Positions 1 through 8,826 of a stretch of 64,000 nucleotides of DNA are shown piece by piece (within the stretch, counting starts at the first letter, position 1; each line of letters opens with the position of its first letter). Under the pieces are notes generated by a model that saw only the letters and a program-made list of their open reading frames with translations, searched no databases and was not told where the DNA came from. A program made the position numbers and the translations under genes. The stretch comes from Candidatus Rhodoferax randersensis (GTDB taxonomy: Bacteria; Pseudomonadota; Gammaproteobacteria; Burkholderiales; Burkholderiaceae_C), in contig JADKEH010000013.1 of NCBI GenBank assembly GCA_016718155.1, positions 1 to 64,000 on the forward strand, in the 5' to 3' direction.

Positions 1-1609
1 CCTTTTCGCCGATCATGATACTGGGCGCCATGGTGTTGCCGCCGGTGATTCTGGGCATGATGGAGCATCGATCGCGGCGCTCAAACCTTGCAGGCCGTGC
101 ACACACGCAATTGGGCGTCAACCACGGCATCGGCGCCGCTGCCCCCGTAACAGGTGCCCACCGGGTGGTGGTTGGTGCCAGCGCGGCTGCGTATGGCGTC
201 TTCCCAGTCGGCGGCGTCGGTCACGCAATGCCCGTTGAGCAGGTCGCCCTTGACCCGCTGCCTTGAAGGTTGGGGTCTCCAGGAGAAATATCTTGACGCG
301 CCCGGCCCCCCTTCACGCAGGATGCTGGAGCGGAAGTCGTCAGGGTGGCTGAGGTAGCCCATGTCGATGGCCGGCGACGCCTGCGCACGGGAGTCAGGGC
401 GAGACCAGCTTGACCGAGCCCCCGGCTTTGGGACGCAGCGCTAACCAAAGATTAATGCGCCGACATGCCATGCCGGGCATAGATCTCGCGCCGTGGCTGC
501 TGGCCAGGCCGGTCAAAATTCGTACTGAATCTCCGGCCTGGGGACTGTGGTGTCAGGCGCATGAAGCCGGTCAGCTCGGCAAAATTGGTCAAAAGCCAGG
601 CCACGCCGCTTAGCGACACCACTGGCACAAGGCGGGCATCGCCTGACCACAGGCCGGCGACTAAGCCAGCAGGGTGGGGTCGCCGGGGATGGGAGCCCTG
701 AGCATGACGTCCAGGTGGTCCATCAAGGTTTGCCCGACCGGGCACGGGATCTTCACAACCAGGAATGCCTACGCGCTGCAAGTCCGCCCCGGGCCCGCCA
801 AACCGGACAGGCAGCAGCTTGGCGGAAAGAATGCCGCCACCGCTCACAATGACCTCGCGCCGCCAGGACTGGGTGCCTGGCGCTGGCCCCCATGACACCT
901 CACGCCCACCGCACGCTTGCCCCTCGAACAGGAACGCGCAGTCAGGGCGTGTCGGTCATCAGCGTCAGGTTCTGGCGCACGCCCAGATGGGGGGTTGATG
1001 TGGGCCTTGCCGGTGTGGAAGCGCTCGCCGCCTTTCATCATCACCTGCACGCTGTTGTAGCCTTCTTGCGTGGCACCGTTGAAGTCCAGGGTTGAAGGGC
1101 AGGCCCGCCTCTTTGCAGGCCTGTTTGACGATGCCGTGGTAGGGGTTGTCAGTGCGCAGCTCTTCCACCACACCGGACCGGCGTCGCCGTGGAAGGCGTC
1201 GTGGTGGGTCTGGTTGTTTTCGGCCTTCGTGAAGTAGGGCAGCACGTCGGCATAGCTCCAGCCGGGGTTGCCCATGGCTGCCCAGTCGTCATAGTCGCTG
1301 CGGTGACCGCGCAGGTACATCAGTGAATTGATGGCGCCCCCGCCGCCCAGCCCGCGCCCCAGCGGGTGAAAATCGCTGCGCTGCTTGAGCCCGGCCTGCG
1401 CTGTGGTTGCAAAGCCATAGTTGCTGGCGTTCTTGCGCGGCACCAGCGCGGCGACCATGCCCGCAGCGGTGCAGTTGGCCAGCACGCCGCGCCGGTCGGG
1501 GCCAGCTTCGACCAGCGCCACGTGCACGCCACGGTCCTCCGGACAAGCGAGAGGCCACCACACAACCGGCCGGGCCGCCGCCAACGACGATGTAATCAAA
1601 CTCTTGCAT
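1..1609 (-). pseudogene. GMC-family FAD oxidoreductase (choline dehydrogenase-like), multiply frameshifted, 3' end outside window
   Basis: The reading starts at ATG 1609 with an FAD-binding Rossmann segment (YIVVGGGPAGCVVASRLS). It then changes frame to a long GMC stretch that includes LGRGLGGGGAINSLMYLRG and GNPGWSYADVLPYF. Another frame holds RTDNPYHGIVKQACKEAGLP, and the C-terminal active-site block appears as NHHPVGTC, then DASIMPRITGGNTMAPSIMI in yet another frame up to position 1. At least four frame changes are needed to join the segments, so the gene cannot make a normal enzyme of about 530 residues. Family members oxidise alcohols such as choline using FAD. The divergent AraC-type gene on its right is broken too, which suggests the whole catabolic unit has decayed. 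The exact substrate cannot be told. Confidence 0.8.
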
Positions 1610-1783
1610 CCGTTTCCTCACTGCTTGGCAGCTTCGCAATCGGCTGGCCCTGTGCCGACTCCACCGCAGCCGCCACGCAGTGTCGTTTTGACACCAAGCC
1701 AAAAGTCATTAGCATTTGACGACATAGGGAAAGCGCAGTTGGACGGCTCCCCGCACTCTACACCACCACATCGCCACAATTTC

Positions 1784-2816
1784 ATGACCATACTCGTGCG
1801 CGCCGCCGCGCTGCGGGGCTACGCCGAGCTGGCCCGCGCCTGTGGCGTGGTTCGCTGCGCGCCATGCAACAACGTGCGCCTGTCCCAATTCAATCTCAAG
1901 GACGTGGACAGCCTGATCCCCTACGTGGCGTTCATCAACTTGCTTGAGCAAACCGCGAACAAGAGTGGTTGCGCCGACTTCGGCTTACGCCTGGCGCAGG
2001 CCCAGGGGATTGGCGTGCTGGGGCAATTGGCGGTGCTGTTTCAGCACGCCTCCAACGCTGGCGAGGCGCTGACCCTGGCATCGCGCCACATCTTTGTGCA
2101 TAGCCCGGCGGTGCAGCTGGGGGTGCGCCCGTGGTCAACCACTCGGGTCTGGTCGATATTGTCTTCTCACTGGCGATTCCCAATTTGCCGCGCCGGGTGC
2201 AGATACTGGAGTTGTCGCTGGGGCTGATCATTAACGGCATACGCGCCGTGGGACAAGGCGCCGTGCAGCCGCGCTTGGTGTTGTTTCCACACGAACGCCA
2301 AGGCCCACTGCGCAATACACGCAGACCATGGGCTGCGACTGTGCGTTTGACGGCCCATGTGCCGCGGTGCGAATGGACGCCGCCACCCTGACGCAGCCGC
2401 TGCCCGCGCACAACCCGCAGCTGCGCGCGTTTGCCCAGCAATACCTGGACCACCATTTCGGCGACCCGGCGCAACATTTTGGCGACCGGATTCGCAACAT
2501 GGTGCGCCGATTCTTAAGCAGCGGCATGGGCAACCAGCGCGATATCGCCAGTGCGCTGTCCATCCACACACGGACCCTGCAGCGTCGACTGGCTGCGGAA
2601 GGCCTTTGCTTCGAAGACATGGTGGATGCGATTCGAAAGGAGCAGCTCGAAGATCTGCTGAAGAACACGCAGCATCCACCCGTGATGCAAATGGCCATGA
2701 TGTTGGGATACTCGGACCAACCCAATCTGTACCGAAGTTGCCGGCGCTGGTACCAATGCACGCCCAGTGCGCTTCGCAAGCGACTTTTGAATGCGACCGA
2801 CTCCATGCCCTAGCAG
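1784..2816 (+). pseudogene. AraC-family transcriptional regulator, two frameshifts
   Basis: ATG 1784 opens an AraC-type arabinose-binding-like N-terminal domain (ELARACGV, ADFGLRLAQAQGIGVLGQLA). Near 2130 the frame changes to VDIVFSLAIPNLPRRVQILE, and near 2335 it changes again to the C-terminal half. That half carries a clear double helix-turn-helix (RDIASALSIHTRTLQRRLAAEG, then MAMMLGYSDQPNLYRS). Together the parts match the length of a full regulator of about 340 residues. It is divergent from the broken GMC oxidoreductase, so it probably once controlled that gene. A GC-rich hairpin follows the stop. Confidence 0.75.
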
Positions 2817-2865
2817 TCTGTCTGACTCGCGAGCTTAAGAATCTGACCGATTTTGGATTTGCTTC

Positions 2866-2886
2866 AAAGGGCCAGAAGGGCCCTTT
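2866..2886 (+). terminator. Hairpin after the AraC pseudogene
   Basis: AAAGGGCC and GGCCCTTT form a perfect 8-bp stem around a 5-nt loop, 50 bp past the regulator stop. The trailing T run is weak, so termination is likely but not certain. Confidence 0.5.
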
Positions 2887-2898
2887 CTGAAGCGAGCG

Positions 2899-3050
2899 TG
2901 TAGGCGCCGGCACGATTTTGGCCCACCTGCTGACATTTGACTGACCCACCATCACGGAGCGCCATCCCGCACCCAGAAACGACTTCAGGGTTCCCTGGCC
3001 GGGTCATGCAGAATCGGCCCCCCTGGTTCAGTTTGACGTCGGCGCCAACA
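2899..3050. mobile_element. Short non-coding element with GGCGCC-cored inverted ends, copy 1
   Basis: The left end reads TGTAGGCGCCGGCACGATTT. The right end, read inward on the other strand, is TGTTGGCGCCGACGTCAA. The interior contains repeats of the type TTTGACTGACCCACCA. It is about 152 bp with no room for a transposase. Related copies lie at 8585-8712, 10779-10846 and in parts of 19359-19701. The TG...CA tips and repeated sub-terminal motifs resemble IS21-family ends, but the family is inference. This copy ends the umuC fragment at its right side. Confidence 0.6.
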
Positions 3051-3284
3051 GCCGTAGAGTCCAAAGTTTGCTGACAGGGCCACCAGATCGGCATCTTTTG
3101 CGAGATGCTTGATCGAGACCCACGGCGCGCCCATGGCTATACCCAGTGCCTTGGCTTCATTGCTCCTGGCAATGGCGCAGCCATCGTTGTTGGACAGCAC
3201 CACCACCGGTCGGTTGTTCAGGCTGGGTCTGAAAACCCGCTCGCAACTTACATAGAAGTTGTTCCCATCCACCAAGGCAAACAT
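3051..3284 (-). pseudogene. umuC: UmuC-like Y-family DNA polymerase, N-terminal stump
   Basis: ATG 3284 starts MFALVDGNNFYVSCERVF and goes on through PVVVLSNNDGCAIARSNEAK and LSANFGLYG, a textbook UmuC N-terminus. It includes the metal-binding Asp of the VDGNNFY motif. After about 78 residues the reading runs straight into the 152-bp mobile element, so more than 300 residues of a normal 420-residue UmuC are missing. The start lies only 6 bp downstream of the broken cho gene on the same strand, which suggests a former two-gene repair unit. No umuD is present. Confidence 0.8.
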
Positions 3285-3290
3285 GGTCGC

Positions 3291-4160
3291 TCACCACAAG
3301 GGGATGATTTCTGCCTGTCCACCCAGAATCGGTCGGCACAGGATCTTGTAGCCATCTGCATCAAACCCCGCTGCCTGCCTGGCCAGTGCCTGGCCATCCC
3401 GGGGTTCCAGTACGCTGCCCAGATAACACCACTGGGCAATCACATGCATCTGGACTTCGTCGTTGTAGCGCTCCACCAGTGCGATGGCGCCCGGAAATGG
3501 CCAGCATTGGACTTGAATGCTCTGCAGGCTGGTTTGGAGTCGGGCATTGTGTGCGGCACGTTCTTCCTGGCCACAACAGGCCCCCGCGCACTGGCGCAGC
3601 ATGAACCGAAAGCACGGCTTGTTGGGGGAGAGCTTTTCCAGTCCTATCACGCCATAGCAGAGCCGGTGCTGGTCCGCCAACACCCGCATCGCTTCCAGTG
3701 CGGCGCGTTTGCTGGAAAACAGTCCGTACAAGCCCTTCTCGGTGGCAAAGTTCCAGGTCCCGTGAGTAGACGATCTGGGCGCCGCTGTCGGTCAGAAGCC
3801 ACGAGCACAACTGTTTGGTGCGGCGCAGTTTTTGGTTGTACAACGGCTGCCTTTGTTTGATCAGGCTGGCTTCGAGCAGCAGCGCTCCGATTTCCCCTGC
3901 GGTGCGGATGTGGCTGATATGCCGGGTCTGGCGCAGCAAGCGGGCCTCTTCTCCATTCCTGAGATGGGACAGCACCCGGTTTCGAATGTTGACGCTCTTG
4001 CCGATGTACAGCGGCAGCATCTCTGAATCGCCGTGAAGATGTAGACCCCCGGCGCGGCCGGCAAGTCATTCATGGCATCGCGCAGGTGCTGCGGATACGC
4101 AAAGTCCGCGACGGCGTCGAATTCGGAATGGCGCTTTCTGGAGGGGTCGCATTCAGGCAC
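3291..4160 (-). pseudogene. cho: Cho-like GIY-YIG excinuclease, two frameshifts
   Basis: A GTG start at 4160 opens the N-terminus up to PGVYIFT. One missing base near 4025 shifts the frame to LPLYIGKSVNIRNRVLSHL and GEIGALLLEASLIKQRQPLYN, the GIY-YIG and UvrC-like nuclease core. A second shift near 3745 leads to GLYGLFSSKRAALEAMRVLA and the Cys-rich UvrC-type segment CFRFMLRQCAGACCGQE. The restored length of about 290 residues fits Cho, which makes the 3' incision in nucleotide excision repair. As written, no full protein can be made. Confidence 0.75.
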
Positions 4161-4187
4161 TGAACTGTTTGATGGAGGCTGTCACCA

Positions 4188-4201
4188 TGTTGGCGCCAAC
4201 A
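4188..4201. repeat. 14-bp palindrome matching fused mobile-element tips
   Basis: TGTTGGCGCCAACA is a perfect palindrome. Each half equals the outer tip of the short elements at 2899-3050 and 19359-19701. It may be two element ends joined with nothing between them, or chance. Confidence 0.3.
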
Positions 4202-4229
4202 TTGAGCGGCCAGAGTGTCAGGCCTGCCG

Positions 4230-4641
4230 TCAGAGTTGTCCCTCAACCCAAGTCGCGAATTCGGTCAAATCACCCAATAGCCGCTGTGCTTGGGACGTCG
4301 AACCAGCTCGTGCGCCATATTGCAAGCATCTTTGTTTCCCAATATGCGCCTGAACCGGTTTCCTGAGCGGCAGGAAGTGCAGCGCCCATTACCTCGCGCA
4401 AAAGCTTCAACGCAGTCATATGGTCTTGTTGGTTGATGACGCTTGCTCGCTTCGCCGTTACACAGTCAGCGTATGCAATGGCGCCTATCACAATCTGGCT
4501 GATGATAGGGTTGGCATCCGTCCCTGGCTCCGCCAAAACCATTGCTTCGTCGGCGGCCCGTCGGTATGCGCGAGCAACTGCAAGTCGACCTATCCAATAT
4601 TCGGAGTCTACTGATTTTCTGCTACCGATACGAGTCATCAT
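4230..4641 (-). pseudogene. HEPN-like partner of the adjacent nucleotidyltransferase, frameshifted C-terminus
   Basis: ATG 4641 begins a helical protein (YWIGRLAVARAYRRAADEAM, then ISQIVIGAIAYADCVTAKRA and DHMTALKLLREV) of the kind found beside MNT nucleotidyltransferases. In the opened frame it stops early at 4270 after an atypical tail. Shifting frame near 4345 gives the expected ending (CLQYGARAGSTSQAQRLLGD) with a stop at 4230-4232, so a one-base change has probably damaged it. Its start overlaps the end of the nucleotidyltransferase by 4 bp, as in MNT-HEPN toxin-antitoxin pairs, where the HEPN protein is the toxin. I see no exact Rx4-6H HEPN motif, so the assignment is tentative. Confidence 0.5.
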
Positions 4642-5291
4642 GGCACCGACTTCTTTAGTTCAGCAACGTACTGCTCCGGGCTCGCGCCCTTTAATACTTT
4701 GGCATCGCGAATGACGTTGTCCCACCAAGGGTCACCTTTAGATAGCCGAATAGCATCGGACCTAGACAAGCCGACTACAGAGCAGGTGACACAGAACCGG
4801 TCCTCTACCCCTTGTAGTGCGGCACGAACCGCTTCAGTTGCAGAGTCAGCTTCTCCCTCCTTTGAAAGGACAACTATGTCAAAGTCACTATTTTGAGTGT
4901 CGTCACCTCGCGCCGCACTGCCATAGTACCAAGCGGACTCTACTTGCGCGGTGGCGGTCAATACTTCACGTATCTCCCTTACTACGTTCTCCCCGTGGGT
5001 CTGCTCGCTGTTAAATAGGGCTTTCAGCGCATTCGCAAGTGGATTTTGGAAATCTATCGAAAACACTTGCGCTCGCGACTGACCAAACCGTTTCAAAAGT
5101 TTACTTCCCGTCAAGTTTTCAATAGTTTGACGGGCCCCCCTGGTGGTCAGTCCGCTGTCCCGCGCCAATTGCGCCACGCTCAACGCCCCTCCATGAGCAA
5201 ACAACACCCGTAGCAGCCTTACGGAACCCTCGTTGCCCAGATAAGTGGTAAGCGGAAACCGCAGGTAGCTTTGAGATTTCAAAGGACGCAT
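4638..5291 (-). CDS. Winged-helix plus MNT-type nucleotidyltransferase (antitoxin-like)
   Basis: ATG 5291 is chosen because the winged-helix part begins right after it. The 217-residue protein has an N-terminal winged helix (SVRLLRVLFAHGGALSVAQL, DSGLTTRGARQTIENL) and a C-terminal minimal nucleotidyltransferase with GSAARGDDTQNSDFDIVVL, the GSx10DxD signature. In MNT-HEPN systems such enzymes add AMP to the HEPN toxin and so block it. The winged helix probably also represses its own promoter, where three 12-bp repeats lie 20 bp apart just upstream. The partner gene downstream is frameshifted, so the antitoxin may now stand alone. Confidence 0.65.
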   Translation of the reverse strand: MRPLKSQSYLRFPLTTYLGNEGSVRLLRVLFAHGGALSVAQLARDSGLTTRGARQTIENLTGSKLLKRFGQSRAQVFSIDFQNPLANALKALFNSEQTHGENVVREIREVLTATAQVESAWYYGSAARGDDTQNSDFDIVVLSKEGEADSATEAVRAALQGVEDRFCVTCSVVGLSRSDAIRLSKGDPWWDNVIRDAKVLKGASPEQYVAELKKSVP

Positions 5292-5315
5292 GTGTTCATT
5301 GTAGCGCAAACAAGG

Positions 5316-5367
5316 GAAATACACTTCTCTTAAGAGAAATACATTTCCTTTGAGGGAAGTGTATTTC
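5316..5367 (-). promoter_or_regulatory. Triple 12-bp operator spaced at 20 bp upstream of the nucleotidyltransferase
   Basis: GAAATACACTTC (5316-5327), GAAATACATTTC (5336-5347) and the inverted GAAGTGTATTTC (5356-5367) start exactly 20 bp apart. They lie 25-76 bp upstream of the start codon. The array fits binding by the winged-helix domain of the gene itself; that link is inferred. Confidence 0.55.
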
Positions 5368-5718
5368 TCTTTCGAATATGTCGAAAGCCAATATTTGCAC
5401 AGTGTTTCTACCCACCTAGCAAGAAAAGCATCAAAGGCTCGGGACGCTTCGATTGGGTGTCGGCGCCGACAGTCTGGTACTTCGCTGAAGACCTTGGCCG
5501 TTCCCTCGCGGCGAGTGCGGACTTGAGATCGGGTGTTGCACCAGGTCCGCTCGACGGCAGATGGTTTGACTGGGCGGCCACCTTGACCGTTAACGTGCAA
5601 TTATTCTGGCTTTACGTCTCACTTTGAGCAATTGAATTGCGGCTTTAGTGTGATTACGATTTCTCATAATGTAAATATTTTGTTATTTTAAATTGCTTTG
5701 AGATAAAATATTGTCTGT
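5368..5718. other. Intergenic region between nucleotidyltransferase and hipB
   Basis: No gene is seen. At 5458-5471 lies the palindrome TGTCGGCGCCGACA, again like two fused tips of the local short elements. The stretch from 5640 to 5718 is strongly AT-rich and holds a plausible hipB promoter: TTGTTA at 5680-5685, an 18-bp spacer, and TAAAAT at 5704-5709. The -10 is only 10 bp from the hipB ATG, so the transcript would have almost no leader. Confidence 0.4.
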
Positions 5719-6414
5719 ATGGCTAAGAAAACTGCCCCCTTACTTCCGTCTACGGATGAATTGCTGATCCGCTTCGGTGAACGCTTGCGATTGGCTCGGC
5801 TGCGCCGCCGCCTGCCTGCCAAACAGGTGGCAGAGCGCGCCGGCATGTCACCGATGACCTTGCGCAGCCTTGAGCACGGCAGCTCAGGTGTAACGATTGG
5901 GGCCTACTTGGCCGTGATGCAGGCGCTTGGAATTGAACAGGATCTCAATCTGCTCGGCAAAGCAGACCCACAGGGTCGGGAGCTGCAGGACGCTTACTTG
6001 CCACCGCGCAGATCAAGGCAGTCGAAGCCCAGAGCGACGTCAGCGCGGGGCGAGACAGCTGCCAACGACGGTACTCCAGGCAGCGGGATCGCTGCAATCC
6101 TCCACAGTGGTGTTGACGATTCGCCCTTGCGGCATCCGCAAACCGTAGTTCAAACCGCACCTGGTGAAATACTGCACCGCGCAGGCGCAGAAACGTTACA
6201 AGCCCTGATGAAACACCAATCGAGCAGCTTGCCGTCAGCGGAAACAATCCGCGTGGACGTGGATCGGATGGTGCCCCGTGTCCTAAAACTGAACACGCTA
6301 CTTCCGAATCTGACCAACCCCCAGGACTGGATCAAGCAGGGAGGCTTTGTCAGCGCCGACGAGTTGACCCGCAAGATTGACGCCATGTTGAGCCCCCCAA
6401 TCAAGCGGCAGTAA
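5719..6414 (+). CDS. hipB: HipB-like Xre antitoxin with long C-terminal extension
   Basis: The 231-residue protein carries an Xre helix-turn-helix at residues 18-75 (LRLARLRRRLPAKQVAERAG, SPMTLRSLEHG). Classical HipB is about 90 residues; the roughly 150 extra residues are low-complexity in the middle (PPRRSRQSKPRATS) and end in a helical segment (GGFVSADELTRKIDAML). It ends 3 bp before hipA, so the two are co-translated. It should bind DNA at its own promoter and neutralise HipA. What the tail does cannot be told. No clear ribosome binding site precedes the ATG. Confidence 0.75.
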   Translation: MAKKTAPLLPSTDELLIRFGERLRLARLRRRLPAKQVAERAGMSPMTLRSLEHGSSGVTIGAYLAVMQALGIEQDLNLLGKADPQGRELQDAYLPPRRSRQSKPRATSARGETAANDGTPGSGIAAILHSGVDDSPLRHPQTVVQTAPGEILHRAGAETLQALMKHQSSSLPSAETIRVDVDRMVPRVLKLNTLLPNLTNPQDWIKQGGFVSADELTRKIDAMLSPPIKRQ

Positions 6415-6417
6415 CAC

Positions 6418-7689
6418 ATGGCCAGAACCATTGGCGTCTACGCGGATTGGGACGGGCTGGGCCGACCCATTCGTCTTGGTCTGTTGCACATAAGGCGCGG
6501 TGCAACCAACGAAGTCCTTGCGTTCGAATTCGACTTGGCCGCCCTTGCTCTCCCGGCCCTGGCCAATGTACAAATTGACCCCAGAATTGGCCACTTCCAA
6601 GGTCGTCAACATCCACCACAGGGTCACTCCACTTTCGGCGTTTTCACTGATGCCAGTCCGGATCGTTGGGGGCGCATGCTGATGCGTCGACGTCTGGAGC
6701 GTGCACAGCGCGCTGGTCAGATCGATAAAGCCGCAAGCCTGCACGAATCTGACTACCTGCTGGGAGTGCATGATGCCTTTCGCGTCGGTGCCCTACGCTT
6801 TCGACTGAATGACACAGGGGACTTCCTGGACGACCAGCATCACGTGGCCGCTCCACCGTTCGTGCAGCTTCGCGAGCTGGAAGCGGCAAGCTTGGCGCTG
6901 GAGCGCGACGAGCAGAACACCGCGGAGGCTGGCGATGATTGGTTGCGAATGTTGATCGCACCCGCTGGCTCGCTGGGCGGTGCGCGGCCGAAGGCCAGCG
7001 TGATGGCCCCGGACGGGACCCTGTGGATCGCTAAGTTTCCCAGTATTCGCGATGAACACAACGTCGGTGCATGGGAGATGATCGTGCATACACTGGCGCG
7101 AAAGTGCGGCTTGTCAGTGCCGCGTGGCCTGGCTCGCCGTTTTGCCAACCCACACCACACCTTTCTTGTGCAACGCTTCGACCGCACCTCAACCGACAAG
7201 CGATTGCACTTTGCCTCGGCCATGACACTCACCGGTCACCAGGATGGCGACGACGCGTCAACCGGCGCAAGCTATCTGGAAATCGCCCGCGTGATCATGG
7301 ATCATGGCGCCCACACCGACACTGATCTGCGTGAGTTGTGGTCACGCATCGTGTTCAACATGCTGGTGTCGAACGCGGACGATCACCTGCGCAACCACGG
7401 TTTCCTCTTAGTCCCCGGCATGGGCTGGGGTTTGTCCGCCGCCTATGACATGAACTCAGAGCCGGGTTCACATGGTCTAAAACTCAATGTCAGTGAAGCC
7501 GACAACGCCATCGACTTGGATTTAGCCCGATCCGTAGCGCCGTTCTTTCGAGTCTCGCGTAGTGCTGCTGCCGAGATTATTCAGACAAGTCAGGCGATAG
7601 TGAGAACTTGGCCGGCAGTCGCCGCCGAACTGGGTATCCCCGGGCGCGAACAGGCGCGAATGAAATCGGCATTTCGACTGGCAGGCTGA
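6418..7689 (+). CDS. hipA: HipA-family serine/threonine kinase toxin
   Basis: The 423-residue protein has the HipA landmarks. Near residue 187 is the glycine/RPK motif (SLGGARPKA), followed by the ATP-lysine strand (LWIAKFPS). The catalytic loop NADDHLRNH is at 319-327, and the metal-binding AYDMN is near 343. HipA kinases phosphorylate translation factors such as glutamyl-tRNA synthetase and induce dormancy. All motifs are intact, and the gene lies 3 bp behind its antitoxin. The actual target of this lineage is unknown. It is flanked on both sides by broken genes, so its survival may reflect addiction. Confidence 0.85.
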   Translation: MARTIGVYADWDGLGRPIRLGLLHIRRGATNEVLAFEFDLAALALPALANVQIDPRIGHFQGRQHPPQGHSTFGVFTDASPDRWGRMLMRRRLERAQRAGQIDKAASLHESDYLLGVHDAFRVGALRFRLNDTGDFLDDQHHVAAPPFVQLRELEAASLALERDEQNTAEAGDDWLRMLIAPAGSLGGARPKASVMAPDGTLWIAKFPSIRDEHNVGAWEMIVHTLARKCGLSVPRGLARRFANPHHTFLVQRFDRTSTDKRLHFASAMTLTGHQDGDDASTGASYLEIARVIMDHGAHTDTDLRELWSRIVFNMLVSNADDHLRNHGFLLVPGMGWGLSAAYDMNSEPGSHGLKLNVSEADNAIDLDLARSVAPFFRVSRSAAAEIIQTSQAIVRTWPAVAAELGIPGREQARMKSAFRLAG

Positions 7690-8420
7690 TCACCCGCGAC
7701 AATTGACTCGCCCCCCATGATGCGAGGCAACGAGAGAGAGACACCGTAGTAGCCCGGCGCACCACGAAACAACGCCAAAGTCGCTCGTCCACGAGTGAGC
7801 TCAGCCAACCATTCGTGGGTGTGCAGTTGCAGCAGCGGCTCCAGGTTCTCGCATACCAGCAAGTCCTCGTAGGACAGGTCATGCGCGGCCCTCGAACTCA
7901 ACGCCAGCATGTTGCCGGGTGGAAGTCTGAGATCGGGCATCGCCATCGGTACTACCGTCACCAGATCGTCCGAGACACGTTGCGCGCCTGATTTTTCGAA
8001 GCCACCTCGAGGCGCTTTGCCACGCAAGAAATTCTCCTTTGGCCCGACCAGATCGAACCCTCGCGACTTGTGCAGGTTGGCCGCCTTGTCGTGGTCCGCA
8101 GGGGTGTACACAACACGGGCACCGTGTGTAGCGCCTGACTTCCTGCGCCATTGGCGCAGTCTGCTTGGGTGGTAAAGTGAACGCCGCCTTTTGCATTTCA
8201 TCGAGCACCAGCGCATCCGAGTCCAGCGGCTTGACGTGCGCCACCACGGCGGGCAGGCTCGCCGCCATCAGGAAGTCAGGTGTGTCACCGCTGAGATCGA
8301 CCTCAAAGCCCCGCCACGACGGCTGCTGGCGCAACAGAGCAAGCCCGAGGGCAAGAACTACGGCTTCGTGGAGCCCGAGCCAGTCGCTGTTGGTCAGTGA
8401 ACAAACTCCGCCGCGAAGAA
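7690..8420 (-). pseudogene. Toprim-like (DUF7281/JetD-related?) protein, frameshifted
   Basis: The 3' part reads HDKAANLHKSRGFDLVGPKE, then LSYEDLLVCENLEPLLQLH and ATLALFRGAPGYYGV. This Glu-containing strand followed by an acidic/Gly turn resembles Toprim-fold domains in DUF7281 and Wadjet JetD-type proteins. The 5' part lies in another frame (LTNSDWLGLHEAVVLALGLA, FLMAASLPAVVAHVKPLDSD). The two join only with a shift near 8150, and no start codon is visible at the 5' end. The family link is from memory of motif style and is weak. That the gene is broken is firmer. Confidence 0.4.
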
Positions 8421-8584
8421 TGCGGCGCGTTAGTTGCAGCGGTGCACGTGGTGCGAGTGGGGTCGCAGACCGGCGTGGCGGAGAATTTTCTTGTCAGTTT
8501 GTTGAAAACGGAGAAGATCCTCTATTCATCGGAGGAAAAATTGACCCGCCGCGTCATCGGATACGAGTTTCTGAGGGAGCAGCT

Positions 8585-8712
8585 TGTAGGCGCCGACACG
8601 ATTTTGACCCACCATCACGGAGCCCCATCCCGCACCCAGAAACGATTTCAGGGACCCCTGGAAGGGTCACGCAGAATCGGCAGCCTGGGTCAGCTTGACG
8701 TCGGCGCCGACA
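8585..8712. mobile_element. Short non-coding element with GGCGCC-cored inverted ends, copy 2
   Basis: This is the best-defined copy, 128 bp. The left end is TGTAGGCGCCGACACGATTT and the right end inward is TGTCGGCGCCGACGTCAAGC. The two agree at TGT-GGCGCCGAC and again at TGACCCA. The interior matches copy 1 closely. No coding capacity is seen. Confidence 0.65.
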
Positions 8713-8826
8713 CTGCCGGTGCCCGCATGGGATGACCGACCTACGCGGAATACTCGGCTTACCGTGCATGTGGCACTAGTCCAGAACGAGACTACAATTA
8801 GCCTCAAACTAGACATGAGATGCATA

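Noticed and set aside
8397..8735. A + strand frame reading EKILYSSEEKLTRRVIGYEF before the mobile element
   Set aside because: It looks protein-like for about 60 residues but runs into the non-coding element, has no ribosome binding site and matches no family I know.
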